Source of the DNA: Streptomyces sulfonofaciens
Lineage (GTDB): Bacteria > Actinomycetota > Actinomycetes > Streptomycetales > Streptomycetaceae
Assembly: GCF_014656295.1 (NCBI RefSeq)
Contig: NZ_BNCD01000001.1
Span: forward strand, 372,001-436,000
Direction of reading: 5' to 3'
DNA length: 64,000 nucleotides
Made by a program: the position numbers and the translations under genes. This document shows positions 9,530 through 18,270 of the stretch, one piece after another. Below the pieces are notes generated by a model that ran no database searches, had not been told where the DNA came from, and saw only the letters and a program-made list of their open reading frames with translations. How positions within the stretch are numbered: position 1 is the first letter of the stretch; each line of letters opens with the position of its first letter.

Positions 9530-10125
9530 AGCATCCTCCCGGGCGGCGTGGCGTACACCTGCCACCGGCCGCCACCTGTACGCGCACGGACGGCTACGCG
9601 CGCGTGGGCGGCCTGCGCGGCAGTAGGGGTGCGGCGATTGTCCGTGCATACCGGCCGGTATGTCACTACCCGTGGCAATGATCGATCATGGAGAGGCGCG
9701 TTACGGCCATGGCGAGTCCGACTTGGGCGGCACTCAGGGTCGCTCCGCGGTCCGCTCGGACGGTGCTCCGGGCCGGTCCGCGGTCCGCGGTCCGCTTGGA
9801 CGGTACTCCGGGGGCCGGCCGGACCACGCGTACGGGCGGGCGGCGCCGGCAGATCGACGGACTGTCGACGACAGACCGGCGAAAGGGCGACGGCAGACCG
9901 GCGGAAGGACGGCGGGAGACCGGCGGAAGGACGGCGGGAGACCGGCGGAAGGACGGAAGACGGAGGCTCGACGGACAGACGACGGCCGACCGGCCAACGG
10001 CCAGTGGGGGATGGGCGACGGACGACGGGCGGGCGACGGGCAACGACCGGCGGCGTACCGCCAACGGGTGGCGGACCGGCGGCGGACGGTCCCATGAGCG
10101 GCCAGGTGGGCGGTCAGGTGGGCGG
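9530..10125. other. 596-bp non-coding region with repeats
   Basis: Lies between the divergently oriented 5' end of the acyl-CoA ligase and the 3' end of the sigma factor. It holds a pair of related ~30-bp segments (GGTCCGC...GGACGGT...CTCCGGG at about 9738-9805) and the 22-bp array at 9873-9956. Around 9655-9700 a less G+C-rich stretch (CAATGATCGATCATGG) contains the palindrome ATGATCGATCAT. No gene is supported. Confidence 0.5.
9873..9956. repeat. 22-bp tandem repeat, 3.8 copies
   Basis: The unit starts AGACCGGCGGAAGGACGG. Copies at 9895-9916 and 9917-9938 are identical, 9939-9956 is a partial third and 9873-9894 is a degenerate first copy of the same length. No spacers, so it is a simple tandem array and not CRISPR. 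Confidence 0.9.
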
Positions 10126-10791
10126 TCAGGCGGCCGGGATGAGCTCCGGGTCGTCGCGTAGCTTGCTCAGCGCACGCGACACGGCGCTCTTGACCGTCCC
10201 CACCGACACGCCGAGGACCGCGGCGGTCTGGGCCTCGCTCAGATCCTCGTAGTAGCGCAGGACCACCATCGCACGCTGCCGGGCGGGCAGCTTGACGATC
10301 GCGCGCCACATCGCGTCCCGCAGGGCCTGGCTCTCCGCGGTGTCCTCCGCCGGGGCGTTCTCCGGTTCCGGCAGCTCCTCGCAGGCGAACTCGTCGACCT
10401 TCCGCTTGCGCCACTGCGAGGTACGGGTGTTCAGCAGGGCCCTGCGGACGTAGCCGTCGAGTGCGCGGTGGTCCTCGATGCGGTCCCATGCGACGTACGT
10501 CTTCGTGAGCGCCGTCTGCAACAGGTCCTCGGCGTCGGACGGGTTGGAGGTCAGCGACCGTGCCGTACGCAGCAGGACGGGGCCACGGGCGCGGACGTAC
10601 GAGGCGAAGGAGGCGTAGGTGTGTCGCGCCACATAGGCATCGTGCGCCGTGTGCGCCGTTGCGGTCCGCACCGCGCGCACCGGGTGCGCCGCGGGGGCAG
10701 CGGGTGCCGCGGGCGCCGGGGGTACCGCGGGTGCGCGCCCCGTGGTCGTAGGGGGGCTGGTGCGGACTGGCGGCGCCAGAAGAACGGTCAT
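10126..10791 (-). CDS. SigE-family ECF RNA polymerase sigma factor
   Basis: 221 residues. After an Ala/Pro-rich N-terminus of ~50 residues, region 2 (SFASYVRARGPVLLRTARSL, DAEDLLQTALTKTYVAW) and region 4 (LPARQRAMVVLRYYEDLSE, then the helix-turn-helix TAAVLGVSVGTVKSAVSRAL) are clear. It directs RNA polymerase to a specific promoter class. No anti-sigma gene adjoins, so control may be transcriptional. The ATG at 10791 has only GGAG 2 nt upstream; initiation could instead be at a GTG further in, which would shorten the low-complexity N-terminus. A set of small hairpins (10880-10945) lies in the putative leader. Confidence 0.88.
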   Translation of the reverse strand: MTVLLAPPVRTSPPTTTGRAPAVPPAPAAPAAPAAHPVRAVRTATAHTAHDAYVARHTYASFASYVRARGPVLLRTARSLTSNPSDAEDLLQTALTKTYVAWDRIEDHRALDGYVRRALLNTRTSQWRKRKVDEFACEELPEPENAPAEDTAESQALRDAMWRAIVKLPARQRAMVVLRYYEDLSEAQTAAVLGVSVGTVKSAVSRALSKLRDDPELIPAA

Positions 10792-12120
10792 GACTCCACG
10801 CTAGATTCGTCCCCCATATCCCGGGATCGGCCGCAGGTCCTGAAGCGCTGTCCGCCTCAGGTTGTAGGAGGGGGGCTGTCTCCACCTCCTGAGGGTGGAG
10901 GCAAGCGCTTCGACCCCTGCGGGTCGTCCCTGACGGAACGGTGCGGCCGGTGCGGGCGGGGCCCACGGGACCCGCGGGGCCCACGCTCCCCCGGGAACCC
11001 GGGTGCCCTCGATGCCCCGGGGCCCGCGACGCCCCCGGGTCCCCGTCCCCCGGCCCGGCGAGCCACTCGGAACCATCCCGACACCTCCCGCTATCCCTCG
11101 CCACTCCCGACACCCCCGACACCCCCGGCACCTCACAACTCCTCCCCCTCGCGCCCCGTCTCCCTCTCTCTGCTCCCCTCCTGCCCCCTCCCGTCCACGG
11201 CCCCGCACACGACTGTGCGGCGATGCCCGAGGCACCGCCGCACAGCCCCTCACACCCACCCCGGGGGAGCCCCCTCACCACCTCCTCACGTGTCCCCAGC
11301 AGAGCGCGGAATCCCCCTACCCCCCGCACGACCTCGAAGACGGCTTCGGCACCACCCCGAATGCGACCTCACGCGGCCTCGAACCGACCTCGAACCAACC
11401 TCGTGCCGTCGGCACGGCTCCTGCCTTGCTCCCCGCAACCACCTCGACTTCCCGAACCTCACTCCGCCACCCCTGTCCCCCAGGCACCGGCCACACGGTC
11501 ACCGGCTCCTCACTCCGGCTCCCCCGACCCACCCCTCGAACTGCCGGAGCTCCCGGACTCCACCAGCTCGCCGGCCCACTTCCTCCAGCTCCCCGCTTCT
11601 CCTTGCTCTCCCCAACTCCCCTGCTCCCGCCCCTCGGGCGGCAACGGAGGCCCACCCAGCGGATGCGGTGAGCACGGCGTTGCGAGTTCAGAGTTGCCCA
11701 CCGGAACCGGCCGAACCACCTCAAGAGTCTCGATTCGCTCGCAAGCGTGATCCCCTCCCGGTAAACCCACGAGGCTCCCCGGACCACCCGACCCGGGGGT
11801 CCTGTTCGAACCGGGTGGCCTGTTCGACCAGCCACCGACCCACGCACACCATCGACCACCGGGGCACGGCCCCCGGGCTATGGGCCCCGAGCCCCGGGCT
11901 ACGGGGCCACCGGGGCGCCGGGGCGCCGGGGCGCCGGGGCGCCGGACCAGGGCGCCCCTACGCCAGCACCACCTGCACGAGCACCACCCACGCCAGCACC
12001 CCACGCGAGTTCCAGCCCACACGGGCCCCGCCGCCCCTCCGAGACACGCCCGTTCGAACCCCCGCCCTCTCGCACCCCACCCCCCTTCCCTTTATCGAAC
12101 GTGCGTACGAAAATAATCCC
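10792..12120. other. 1.3-kb pyrimidine-biased non-coding stretch
   Basis: From about 11080 to 12110 the plus strand is strongly C-rich and G-poor, with runs such as CCCGACACCCCCGACACCCCC. All frames show poor codon statistics and no family motifs. Near 10880-10945 lie small hairpins: CTCCACC/GGTGGAG and CGACCC-CTGC-GGGTCG. Between 11896 and 11945 GGGGCGCC-type units recur (CACCGGGGCGCCGGGGCGCC). The last 40 bp before 12121 turn A+T-rich. Confidence 0.5.
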
Positions 12121-13005
12121 ATGGCCACCACCGACCGACACGCCGCTCCCGCCGCAGCCCTGGCCCTCGCCCATGCCCTGGCCGCGGCCGAGCGCGGGCT
12201 GTCCGTCCTCCCGCTGTCCCGCACCAAGCTCCCGGCGCTGCGCTCACCGCATCACGACGACCCTCTGCCCACACCCTGCCGCGGCGAGTGCGGAAGCTTC
12301 GGGCACGGCGTGTACGACGCGTCCAGTGACCCGCGGCGTGTCCGCGCCCTCTTCGCCGCCGCACCCCGCGCCACCGCCTACGGCGTCGCCTGCGGTGTGC
12401 CGCCGCACCACCTCGTCGGCGTCGACCTGGACACCAAACCGGGCACGGACTCGTCGGCCGCGCTGCGCGAGCTGGCACTGCGGCACCTGTTCACCATTCC
12501 GGCCACGGTCGTGGTGATCACGCCGAGCGACGGCCGCCACGTGTGGCTGAGCGGTCCGCCGGATGTGGCGGTGCCCAACTCCGTCGGCCGACTGGCCCCC
12601 GGCATCGACATACGGGGCGCGGGCGGCTATCTGGTCGGCCCCGGTTCCCTCACGGCGCACGGCGTCTACAGCGCCGCCCCCGGCACGGGACACCTGCGGC
12701 CCGCGCCCTGTCCGCCCGCGCTCCTGCGCCTGCTCCTGCCGCCGCCCGCGCACCCGTACCACGCCGCGCCCGACCCGGACGGCCAACGGGGAGCCGGCCT
12801 CGTCCAGTTCGTCCTTGCATCGCACGAGGGACAACGGAACACCCGCCTGTTCTGGGCCGCCTGCCGCGCCCACGAGAACGGCCTCGCCGAAACCCTCACG
12901 GCGCCCCTGGTCGCCGCGGCCCTGCAAACCGGCCTCACCGAACAGGAGGCCCGCACCACGATCGCCTCGGCGGCCCGGCTGACGGCCACGCGCGGACGCG
13001 GCTGA
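12121..13005 (+). CDS. bifunctional DNA primase/polymerase (prim-pol, AEP) domain protein
   Basis: 294 residues. The archaeo-eukaryotic primase motifs appear in order: motif I hhDhD as VGVDLDTKPG, motif II as TPSDGRHVWLSG (S-x-H), motif III as GIDIRGAGGYLVGPGS. All metal-binding acidic residues and the His are therefore present. Only the prim-pol domain plus a short helical tail (residues ~225-294) is present; there is no helicase domain, unlike plasmid replication proteins. Such chromosomal single-domain prim-pols are common in streptomycetes and their role is not settled. The ATG at 12121 follows an A+T-rich stretch and lacks an SD, so a leaderless or weakly translated message is possible. 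Confidence 0.85.
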   Translation: MATTDRHAAPAAALALAHALAAAERGLSVLPLSRTKLPALRSPHHDDPLPTPCRGECGSFGHGVYDASSDPRRVRALFAAAPRATAYGVACGVPPHHLVGVDLDTKPGTDSSAALRELALRHLFTIPATVVVITPSDGRHVWLSGPPDVAVPNSVGRLAPGIDIRGAGGYLVGPGSLTAHGVYSAAPGTGHLRPAPCPPALLRLLLPPPAHPYHAAPDPDGQRGAGLVQFVLASHEGQRNTRLFWAACRAHENGLAETLTAPLVAAALQTGLTEQEARTTIASAARLTATRGRG

Positions 13006-13044
13006 CCGGCCGGCCCTGGAGCCGTACGAGGGTCAGCCGGGGCG

Positions 13045-13204
13045 GGTCCCACGAGGACGTCCGGAGCCGAAGGCCGCACTGGGCATCTGGTCCGCCTTCC
13101 AGCAGAAGTACGCCTGGGACACCACCACCTCCCGCCCCGGCGCACAACGCGTCCTGCTGAGAGTCCGCACACACCGCCGGCTCCTGACCGGCACCGCCCA
13201 ATGA
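13045..13204 (+). pseudogene. possible C-terminal gene remnant
   Basis: A short frame ending in TGA at 13202-13204 has good streptomycete codon bias (KAALGIWSAFQQKYAWD, then RVLLRVRTHRRLL) but no start codon, SD or upstream continuation. It looks like the tail of a lost gene between the prim-pol gene and the DUF488 cassette, where an insertion boundary would be expected. I do not recognise the family. Confidence 0.25.
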
Positions 13205-13249
13205 CGACTGCACAGGCATCGCGGATACCGGAACCGGACGGAACGCGTG

Positions 13250-13687
13250 TCAGACCAGATGCTCGACGGCGACGCCACCCCAGCGCTGCGCGAGATACTC
13301 CGCGACCAACCGACGGTGGCAGTGGTGGGGTTTGTCCTCGCTGCAGAGCAGGACCGCGTTGTTCAGCAGTTCCTGCGGGACGGTCTCCTCGATTCCCCGC
13401 TGCTCCATGAGTGCCAGGAAACTGCCTTCGTACGCAGCCCAGCCGGTGCGCTGCTTCTTGAAGTCATCGAGCATGGGCTGTGTCGGTGCCAGATCGGGCA
13501 GGTGCACGTAATCCATTTCGCAGAGCGCGCCCAGAAAATACTTGAGATCGTCCCGTTTCGCGAAACCTGACAGTTGTGAGGTGTTGTTGAGCCGGACGTC
13601 GACGAGGGTTGCCGCTCCCGACATACGCAGCAGACCGAAGAACTTCTCGGCAGACTTCTTCGTGAAGCCGATGGTGTGGATTCTCAT
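13250..13687 (-). CDS. DUF488 family protein (third gene of cassette)
   Basis: 145 residues. It starts MRIHTIGFTKKSAEKFF and carries the DUF488 hallmarks: the N-terminal strand HTIG, the strand VDVRLN followed by SGFAKRDDL, and the C-terminal LLCSEDKPHHCHRRLVAEYL with the conserved Cys-x-Glu and Cys-His-Arg. These residues form a presumed active site in a small alpha/beta fold of unproven activity. The ATG at 13687 overlaps the TGA of the preceding DUF488 gene by 4 nt (ATGA), which indicates translational coupling. Codon use is clearly less G/C-rich than in neighbours. Length is typical of the short DUF488 subfamily. Confidence 0.87.
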   Translation of the reverse strand: MRIHTIGFTKKSAEKFFGLLRMSGAATLVDVRLNNTSQLSGFAKRDDLKYFLGALCEMDYVHLPDLAPTQPMLDDFKKQRTGWAAYEGSFLALMEQRGIEETVPQELLNNAVLLCSEDKPHHCHRRLVAEYLAQRWGGVAVEHLV

Positions 13688-14301
13688 ACGCCTGCCGTCC
13701 TACCGGCACGGAACGCCTCTTTGACGTATGCGATCTGGTCTTCCTGGCGGCTGAGCGCGTCTTCCAGTCGCTCGTCCGGCGTGCGGAACAGCTCAGCCTC
13801 CGCCAGTCCGAACTTGACCATAAGGCGTTCCATCGCGGAGGCGTGGCTCTCGACCCGCCCGTTGCCGTGGACGTGCCCGATGGTCATGCCGCGCTCCGAG
13901 AGCACCCGCGCGATGAGCACCGTGCGATGGCAGTTCAATGGCTCGCCCTCGCTGCACATAATTGCGATGCGCTCGACCTCTGCTCCTTTTGCCAAACGTT
14001 CAATCCCGCTCAGAAACTCGTGGGTCTGCGCGAGGCGACCGTACTGCACCCGCCCGTCGACGTAGCAGGTCGTATCGTCCGTGCGCGCCCCGAGTTCCTT
14101 GCCCAGGAAGACGTACTTGATGCCCGCCTCGTGGAGGCCGAGATCCAGTGGGCGTTGGTTGTACTGCGGCGCGAAGCGACTGGCGGGAATCGACCGGACA
14201 TCAGCGACTGCCGTGACGTTGCTCTGCCGAAGCAGCTTTATCAGTGTCGGAAATTCGTGCGTGGAGTGACCGATCGTCACCACAGCGTTCGGAGCCATCA
14301 C
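13684..14301 (-). CDS. DUF488 family protein (second gene of cassette)
   Basis: 205 residues. It contains VVTIGHSTHEFPTLIKLL, VADVRSIPASRFAPQYN, then GIKYVFLGKELGAR and IMCSEGEPLNCHRTVLIARVL, the classical DUF488 set (GHS, DVR-P-SR, GxELG, C-x-E...CHR). It is the longer DUF488 type and is distinct in sequence from the gene that follows it, so the pair are paralogous subfamilies rather than a recent duplication. The first codon (GTG at 14301) overlaps the upstream stop by 4 nt; an ATG lies one codon further in. The biochemical role is unknown; the conserved Cys/Glu/His suggest catalysis on a nucleotide or nucleic acid, as inference only. Confidence 0.9.
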   Translation of the reverse strand: MMAPNAVVTIGHSTHEFPTLIKLLRQSNVTAVADVRSIPASRFAPQYNQRPLDLGLHEAGIKYVFLGKELGARTDDTTCYVDGRVQYGRLAQTHEFLSGIERLAKGAEVERIAIMCSEGEPLNCHRTVLIARVLSERGMTIGHVHGNGRVESHASAMERLMVKFGLAEAELFRTPDERLEDALSRQEDQIAYVKEAFRAGRTAGV

Positions 14302-14990
14302 CCACCACCTGATGCGACTTCGGTTCGCTCGATTATAGCAGCCACCAATTTATAGAGATACTCGCGGAACTCCTTCGCCAGACTTATCGTCAGAAAGGAC
14401 TCACCTAACCCGTAACACCCAAGCCCCATCCTCCTGTACCTTTCTTCATACATGGGGTCGGTCACCCTCAGCGCGTACTTCATTCCCGCGTAGTAAAAAT
14501 GAGCATATACGACGGGTCTCTGATCGGAGGCCTGACTGAAAGGGGGGACCACCCTTATCTTCACGGCATCCACCCGGATGAGTTTGAGCGAGTCCGACAC
14601 TGCGTCCTGTCGGGAGGCCGGCACTTGGTTGTTCATACCCTCGCTTGAACTGCTCCCGTTGATCCATAATCGTCTGGGGTGCTGCTCCAGGCGACAGAGG
14701 TCACCCCACCCGATCCGCCCCTTCCTTTCCCAACGGAGAGTGGGGTCGAGGAGCCAGTTCTCGCACTGGAAGCCGTCCGGCCGATGCCTGAGAAGCCGCA
14801 TGGATATGACGTCAAGCACGCGCGGCTCCGCGCCACTCACATATTGGCGCTCCTTTTCCGCGACCCCTTCACCGTGCCCCCTGCTGATGGGGCGAACCCA
14901 ATTATTCGTACCACTCTCGATCCCCGCGATGCACCGCCCGCCGGGTTTGCGAGAATTCGCTAAGCACACCAACTGCTTGGTCGTCACCAT
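14298..14990 (-). CDS. probable dual OB-fold domain protein (first gene of cassette)
   Basis: 230 residues beginning MVTTKQLVCLANSRKPGGRC, then IAGIESGTNNWVRPISRGHG. The opening (hhCLANSRK-G-RCIAG, W-RPIS) matches my memory of dual-OB-domain proteins often encoded beside DUF488 genes; a second beta-rich half follows (VKIRVVPPFSQ, PVVYAHFYYAGMKYALRVTDP) and a helical end. OB folds bind nucleic acid or nucleotides. SD GGGAGG 5 nt before ATG 14990; the next codon but one, GTG at 14987, is an alternative. The stop overlaps the next gene by 4 nt, so this is the leader gene of the cassette. A -10-like TAATAT lies near 15030 on the minus strand. Low G+C codon use supports transfer. Confidence 0.6.
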   Translation of the reverse strand: MVTTKQLVCLANSRKPGGRCIAGIESGTNNWVRPISRGHGEGVAEKERQYVSGAEPRVLDVISMRLLRHRPDGFQCENWLLDPTLRWERKGRIGWGDLCRLEQHPRRLWINGSSSSEGMNNQVPASRQDAVSDSLKLIRVDAVKIRVVPPFSQASDQRPVVYAHFYYAGMKYALRVTDPMYEERYRRMGLGCYGLGESFLTISLAKEFREYLYKLVAAIIERTEVASGGG

Positions 14991-15689
14991 TCGCCCCTCC
15001 CGAGTCCACCTTCCCCCAAATACGTCATATTACCGCCCGATCGACTCATTCGGGTGTTCTTTCGACAACTCCGGCGGGATTCGTTCGGAGGCACAGGGAC
15101 GTCTGGCAGCGGACATCCGGCAGCCACTGAAGCGCGGCGGCATTCCTCTCGCCACCCACACGCGTATCCCGCCGACCCCCGACCCGGTTCCAGGGGCGGG
15201 TTTCGGCCTGCATCAACTCCCCCTGGAACTCCGCGAGGTTAGGCATCACCGAAGGTGAAACAGGGTCCGCCAACGTGTGTACGGGTGACAGGAGTTGCTC
15301 TGCAACCGCAGGTCAGGCGACTGACCTCCAGCCGGCCCCCAATGTCCTCGCATCCAGTCGGCATGACGGACAAGAGAGGGACGCACCCATGGAAACCCAG
15401 AAGGGGAGAAGCGCAGGCGTCGAGTGGCGGCGGCCGAACTCCGCCGAAACCGTTCTCGCCGCAGTGGCCCGGTACGCCCCGCACACAGGCCCCAGATCCC
15501 AAAGGCAATCGCTCCGGTGGCCCCCGTCATCCTGCTCCGGTGCGTCCGACTCGGGCCGCGCAAGGTCCGCCGGTAGGTCCAGCCGCGGAATCGGTTCTCC
15601 GGTCCGCTTCCCGGCCCGCAGGGACCCCACCCGCACGATCAGCTACTGGGATCCGGGCGAGCGAGCGAGCCGGGGTGAGACAGCGCGCA
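14991..15689. other. non-coding stretch upstream of the DUF488 cassette
   Basis: 14991-15075 is comparatively A+T-rich and should hold the cassette promoter (minus-strand TAATAT around 15029-15034; no clear -35). 15080-15689 has open frames on both strands, for example 15246-15563 minus, but with irregular codon bias and no motifs; they may be decayed accessory genes between the cassette and the tRNA. Confidence 0.4.
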
Positions 15690-15725
15690 CAGAAGGGGTG
15701 CCCCCGATCGAGGGCACCCCTTCTG
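15690..15725 (-). terminator. hairpin terminator after tRNA-Ser(TGA)
   Basis: A 14-bp perfect stem (15690-15703 with 15712-15725) with an 8-nt loop, 24 nt beyond the tRNA 3' end. Confidence 0.8.
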
Positions 15726-15749
15726 GCCTGCGACGCCTTACCGTCTGCG

Positions 15750-15836
15750 CGGAGGCGGTGGGATTTGAACCCACGGTCGTGTTGCCACGACGACGGTTTT
15801 CAAGACCGTTCCCTTCGGCCGCTCGGGCACGCCTCC
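15750..15836 (-). tRNA. tRNA-Ser (anticodon TGA)
   Basis: Minus strand, 87 nt, class II with a long variable arm. Acceptor stem GGAGGCG/CGCCTCC (15830-15836 with 15751-15757), discriminator G. The anticodon loop CTTGAAA between ACGGT and ACCGT gives TGA, decoding UCA/UCG. CCA is not encoded. Confidence 0.95.
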
Positions 15837-16349
15837 CCGCCGCCGCCCACCTGGGCGGGGCGGGTACAGCCTAGCGGGTGGGCCGGGCAGGTACGGGGGC
15901 GTGCCCACCGTGCGCCCGCAACCGCACCAGTTCTCCCCCCGTCGCCTCCTCGCGGAGAGCGCCGCCGGGCCGTGCGGCCGCCGCGTTGCCGCGGCCGTGC
16001 CGGGCCCCGCCGGCCCGACCCCACCCTGCGCCAGGCCGAGTACCGAGCCCACGTAAGCCCGAACATCAGGCTCATCGCCGGGCCCCCGGAAAGACCCACC
16101 CCAGCCCGCGCCCGGCCGATGGCCCGGGCCCAACATCAGGGGATCGCGCACCCGAGCGCCCGGGGACAGCCAGAGCACCCGAGCACCCGAGCACCCCGGG
16201 ACAGCCGGAACGCCCGAGCTTCAGGGACGGCCCGAAGGCTCAGGCCCGTGCCCAGACCCGTGCCCAGGCCCAGACCCGTGCCCAGGTCCAGGCCCAGACC
16301 CGTGCCCCGGGCGGGCGGTAGGCGCTGGGGGCGAGAGGCAGGCGTGCCG
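15837..16349. other. C-rich low-complexity intergenic region
   Basis: No gene seen. It includes GAGCACCC repeated three times around 16173-16197 and a set of imperfect CCCGTGCCCAGGCCCAGA units at about 16242-16312. Located between the tRNA-Ser promoter side and the HtrA terminator. Confidence 0.5.
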
Positions 16350-16379
16350 AGGGGGCTGCCGGGTGGCCGGCAGCCCCCT
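16350..16379 (-). terminator. hairpin terminator of the HtrA-like gene
   Basis: A 13-bp perfect stem (16350-16362 with 16367-16379), loop GTGG, 14 nt beyond the protease stop codon on the minus strand. Confidence 0.8.
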
Positions 16380-16393
16380 GGTGTCGGCGGTGC

Positions 16394-18013
16394 TCAGCTC
16401 GTGCTGTCGCCCTTGCGCTCGCCCAGCGTCACGTTGACCGTGTGCTCCTTGCCGTCCCGCTTGTAGGTGATCTTGACGGTGTCGCCCGGCTGGTGGTTCC
16501 AGATCTCGCCGATCAGGGTCGGGCCGCTGTCGATCACCGAGTCGTCGAAGCGGGTGATGACGTCGCCGGGCTTCAGGCCCGCCTTGTCCGCGGGGCCGCC
16601 CGGGGTGATGGGCTGGGAGCCGCCCGGGCCCTGGTCGGAGAGGACCGCGCCGTTGCCCTGGGCCTGGTCGTCCAGGGCGACGGAGGCACCGATCACCGGG
16701 TAGACCGGTTGGCCTGTCTTGATGAGCTGCTTGGCGACGTTCTTGGCCTGGTTGATCGGGATGGCGAAGCCGAGGCCGATCGAGCCGCCCTGGCCGCCGC
16801 CGCCCATGCCGCCGTCGCTCGACGGCTTGATGGCCGAGTTGATGCCGATCACCGCGCCGCGCGCGTCGAGCAGCGGGCCGCCGGAGTTGCCCGGGTTGAT
16901 GGAGGCGTCGGTCTGCAGGGCGCTCATGTACGAGGCGTCGTTGCTGTTGCCGCTCTCGCTCGTGGTCACCGGGCGGTCCTTGGCGCTGATGATGCCGGTG
17001 GTGACCGTGTTGGACAGGCCGAAGGGCGCGCCGATCGCAATGGTGGAGTCGCCGACGGCCACCCTGCCGGAGTCACCGAGCGGCAGCGGCTTCAGGTTGG
17101 ACGGCGCGTTCTTCAGCTTGATGACCGCGACGTCGTAGCCCTGGGCCCGCCCCACCACCTCGGCCCTGTACTTCTTGCCGTCGGAGAAGGTCGCCGAGAG
17201 CGTCCCGCCGCCGGCCGCGGCCGCCACGACGTGGTTGTTGGTGAGGATGTGGCCCTGCTTGTCGTAGACGAAACCGGTGCCGGTGCCGCCGTCGCCGTTG
17301 CCGCTCTGCGCCTCGATGGTGACGACGCTGGGCAGGGCCCGGGCGGCGATGCCCGCCACGGAGTTGGGCGAGCGCTTGATGTCGGAGGGGCCATTGGAGG
17401 CGGAGACGGTCGTCGAGTCGGTCGCGTTGTCGCTGCGCTCGGCGGCCCAGTAGCCGATACCGCCGCCGATGCCGCCCGCGACCAGCGCCGCCACCAGCAC
17501 GGCCGCGACGAGTCCGCCGCCGCCGCGGCGACCACCGGGCCGCTGCTCCGGGGACTGGTACGAGGAGCCCCATCCGGCACCGCCGCCCGCGCCCGCGTCC
17601 GCGTACATGGGCGTGGCGGGCGGCGGGGCCGGCCACTCGCCGGAGGCCGGCGACCCGGTGGCACCGGGCTGCCCGGGTGCGTACCCCGGCTGTCCCGGGG
17701 CCTGGCCCGGGTGGCCGGGCTGGACGGGGGGCCGGTCGGGCGCCTGGCCCGGGCCCTGGGCCACAGGACCGCCGGGCTGGGGTGGCGCGGGCGGCGGGTA
17801 CGCCGGCATCCGCGCGGTCCCGGCGTCGGGTGCGGCCGGCGGCGGATCCTGGACGGGATGCTGCACGGCCGTGGCGGCCGGGTCCTGCCCGGCGGCCGGG
17901 GCTTCCGCAGCGGAAGGCGCCGCGGGGGAACCCGCCGGCTCGGGAGACTCCACCGGCACGGGAGGTGCGGACGGGGCAGGCGGTACCGCAGCGCCCTCGT
18001 TCTCGGTGCTCAC
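16394..18013 (-). CDS. HtrA/DegP-like membrane-anchored serine protease with PDZ domain
   Basis: 539 residues. A Pro/Gln/Gly-rich cytoplasmic N-terminus (~1-165) is followed by one transmembrane helix (GGLVAAVLVAALVAGGIGGG), a trypsin-like protease domain and a C-terminal PDZ domain (about 440-535). The catalytic triad is visible: His in LTNNHVVAAA, Asp in GYDVAVIKLK, Ser in GNSGGPLLDARG. The protease faces outward and probably handles misfolded envelope proteins. The start is GTG 18013, because GAGGAG lies 7 nt upstream and the frame before it (to 18070) looks non-coding. A divergent promoter region of ~250 bp separates it from the glycerophosphodiesterase gene. Proteins of this type often depend on envelope-stress regulators, but I see no operator. 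Confidence 0.9.
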   Translation of the reverse strand: MSTENEGAAVPPAPSAPPVPVESPEPAGSPAAPSAAEAPAAGQDPAATAVQHPVQDPPPAAPDAGTARMPAYPPPAPPQPGGPVAQGPGQAPDRPPVQPGHPGQAPGQPGYAPGQPGATGSPASGEWPAPPPATPMYADAGAGGGAGWGSSYQSPEQRPGGRRGGGGLVAAVLVAALVAGGIGGGIGYWAAERSDNATDSTTVSASNGPSDIKRSPNSVAGIAARALPSVVTIEAQSGNGDGGTGTGFVYDKQGHILTNNHVVAAAAGGGTLSATFSDGKKYRAEVVGRAQGYDVAVIKLKNAPSNLKPLPLGDSGRVAVGDSTIAIGAPFGLSNTVTTGIISAKDRPVTTSESGNSNDASYMSALQTDASINPGNSGGPLLDARGAVIGINSAIKPSSDGGMGGGGQGGSIGLGFAIPINQAKNVAKQLIKTGQPVYPVIGASVALDDQAQGNGAVLSDQGPGGSQPITPGGPADKAGLKPGDVITRFDDSVIDSGPTLIGEIWNHQPGDTVKITYKRDGKEHTVNVTLGERKGDSTS

Positions 18014-18270
18014 AGCTCTTCTCCTCAATCCACGGCTGCAGGTCTCGACAGCACTCGGTCGCATGTTCACGGCACGGCGCGGTCCAGGCTGTGCATTTGT
18101 ACGCCGTCAGCCTTTCCTACCGGGCGTCAGGGCACTGTAAGCCGATGCTGTGCGTCCGGGCCCATCCTTTACATCGGACACGTCACACCAAATCGGCGCA
18201 TCCCCAACGCGGCCGGGCGCGGGCCGTCACCGGTCGCACGCCTACCCCGTCGGAGTGGCACCATGACGCG

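Noticed and set aside
2601..9587. 2328-codon open frame on the minus strand
   Set aside because: It lies antisense to the PAS/receiver gene and out of frame with the acyl-CoA ligase; long open antisense frames are expected at this G+C content, and the peptide is Arg/Gly/Ala-rich without domains.
9873..9956. possible CRISPR-like array
   Set aside because: Units are directly adjacent with no unique spacers and no cas genes are near; it is a simple tandem repeat.
10468..12120. plus-strand frame fused in phase upstream of the prim-pol gene
   Set aside because: The extension over the C-rich region has no motifs and erratic codon use; the prim-pol domain starts cleanly at ATG 12121.
14991..15689. 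several small frames on both strands (for example 15246-15563 minus)
   Set aside because: Irregular codon bias, no SD and no motifs; may be decayed accessory DNA but not supported as genes.
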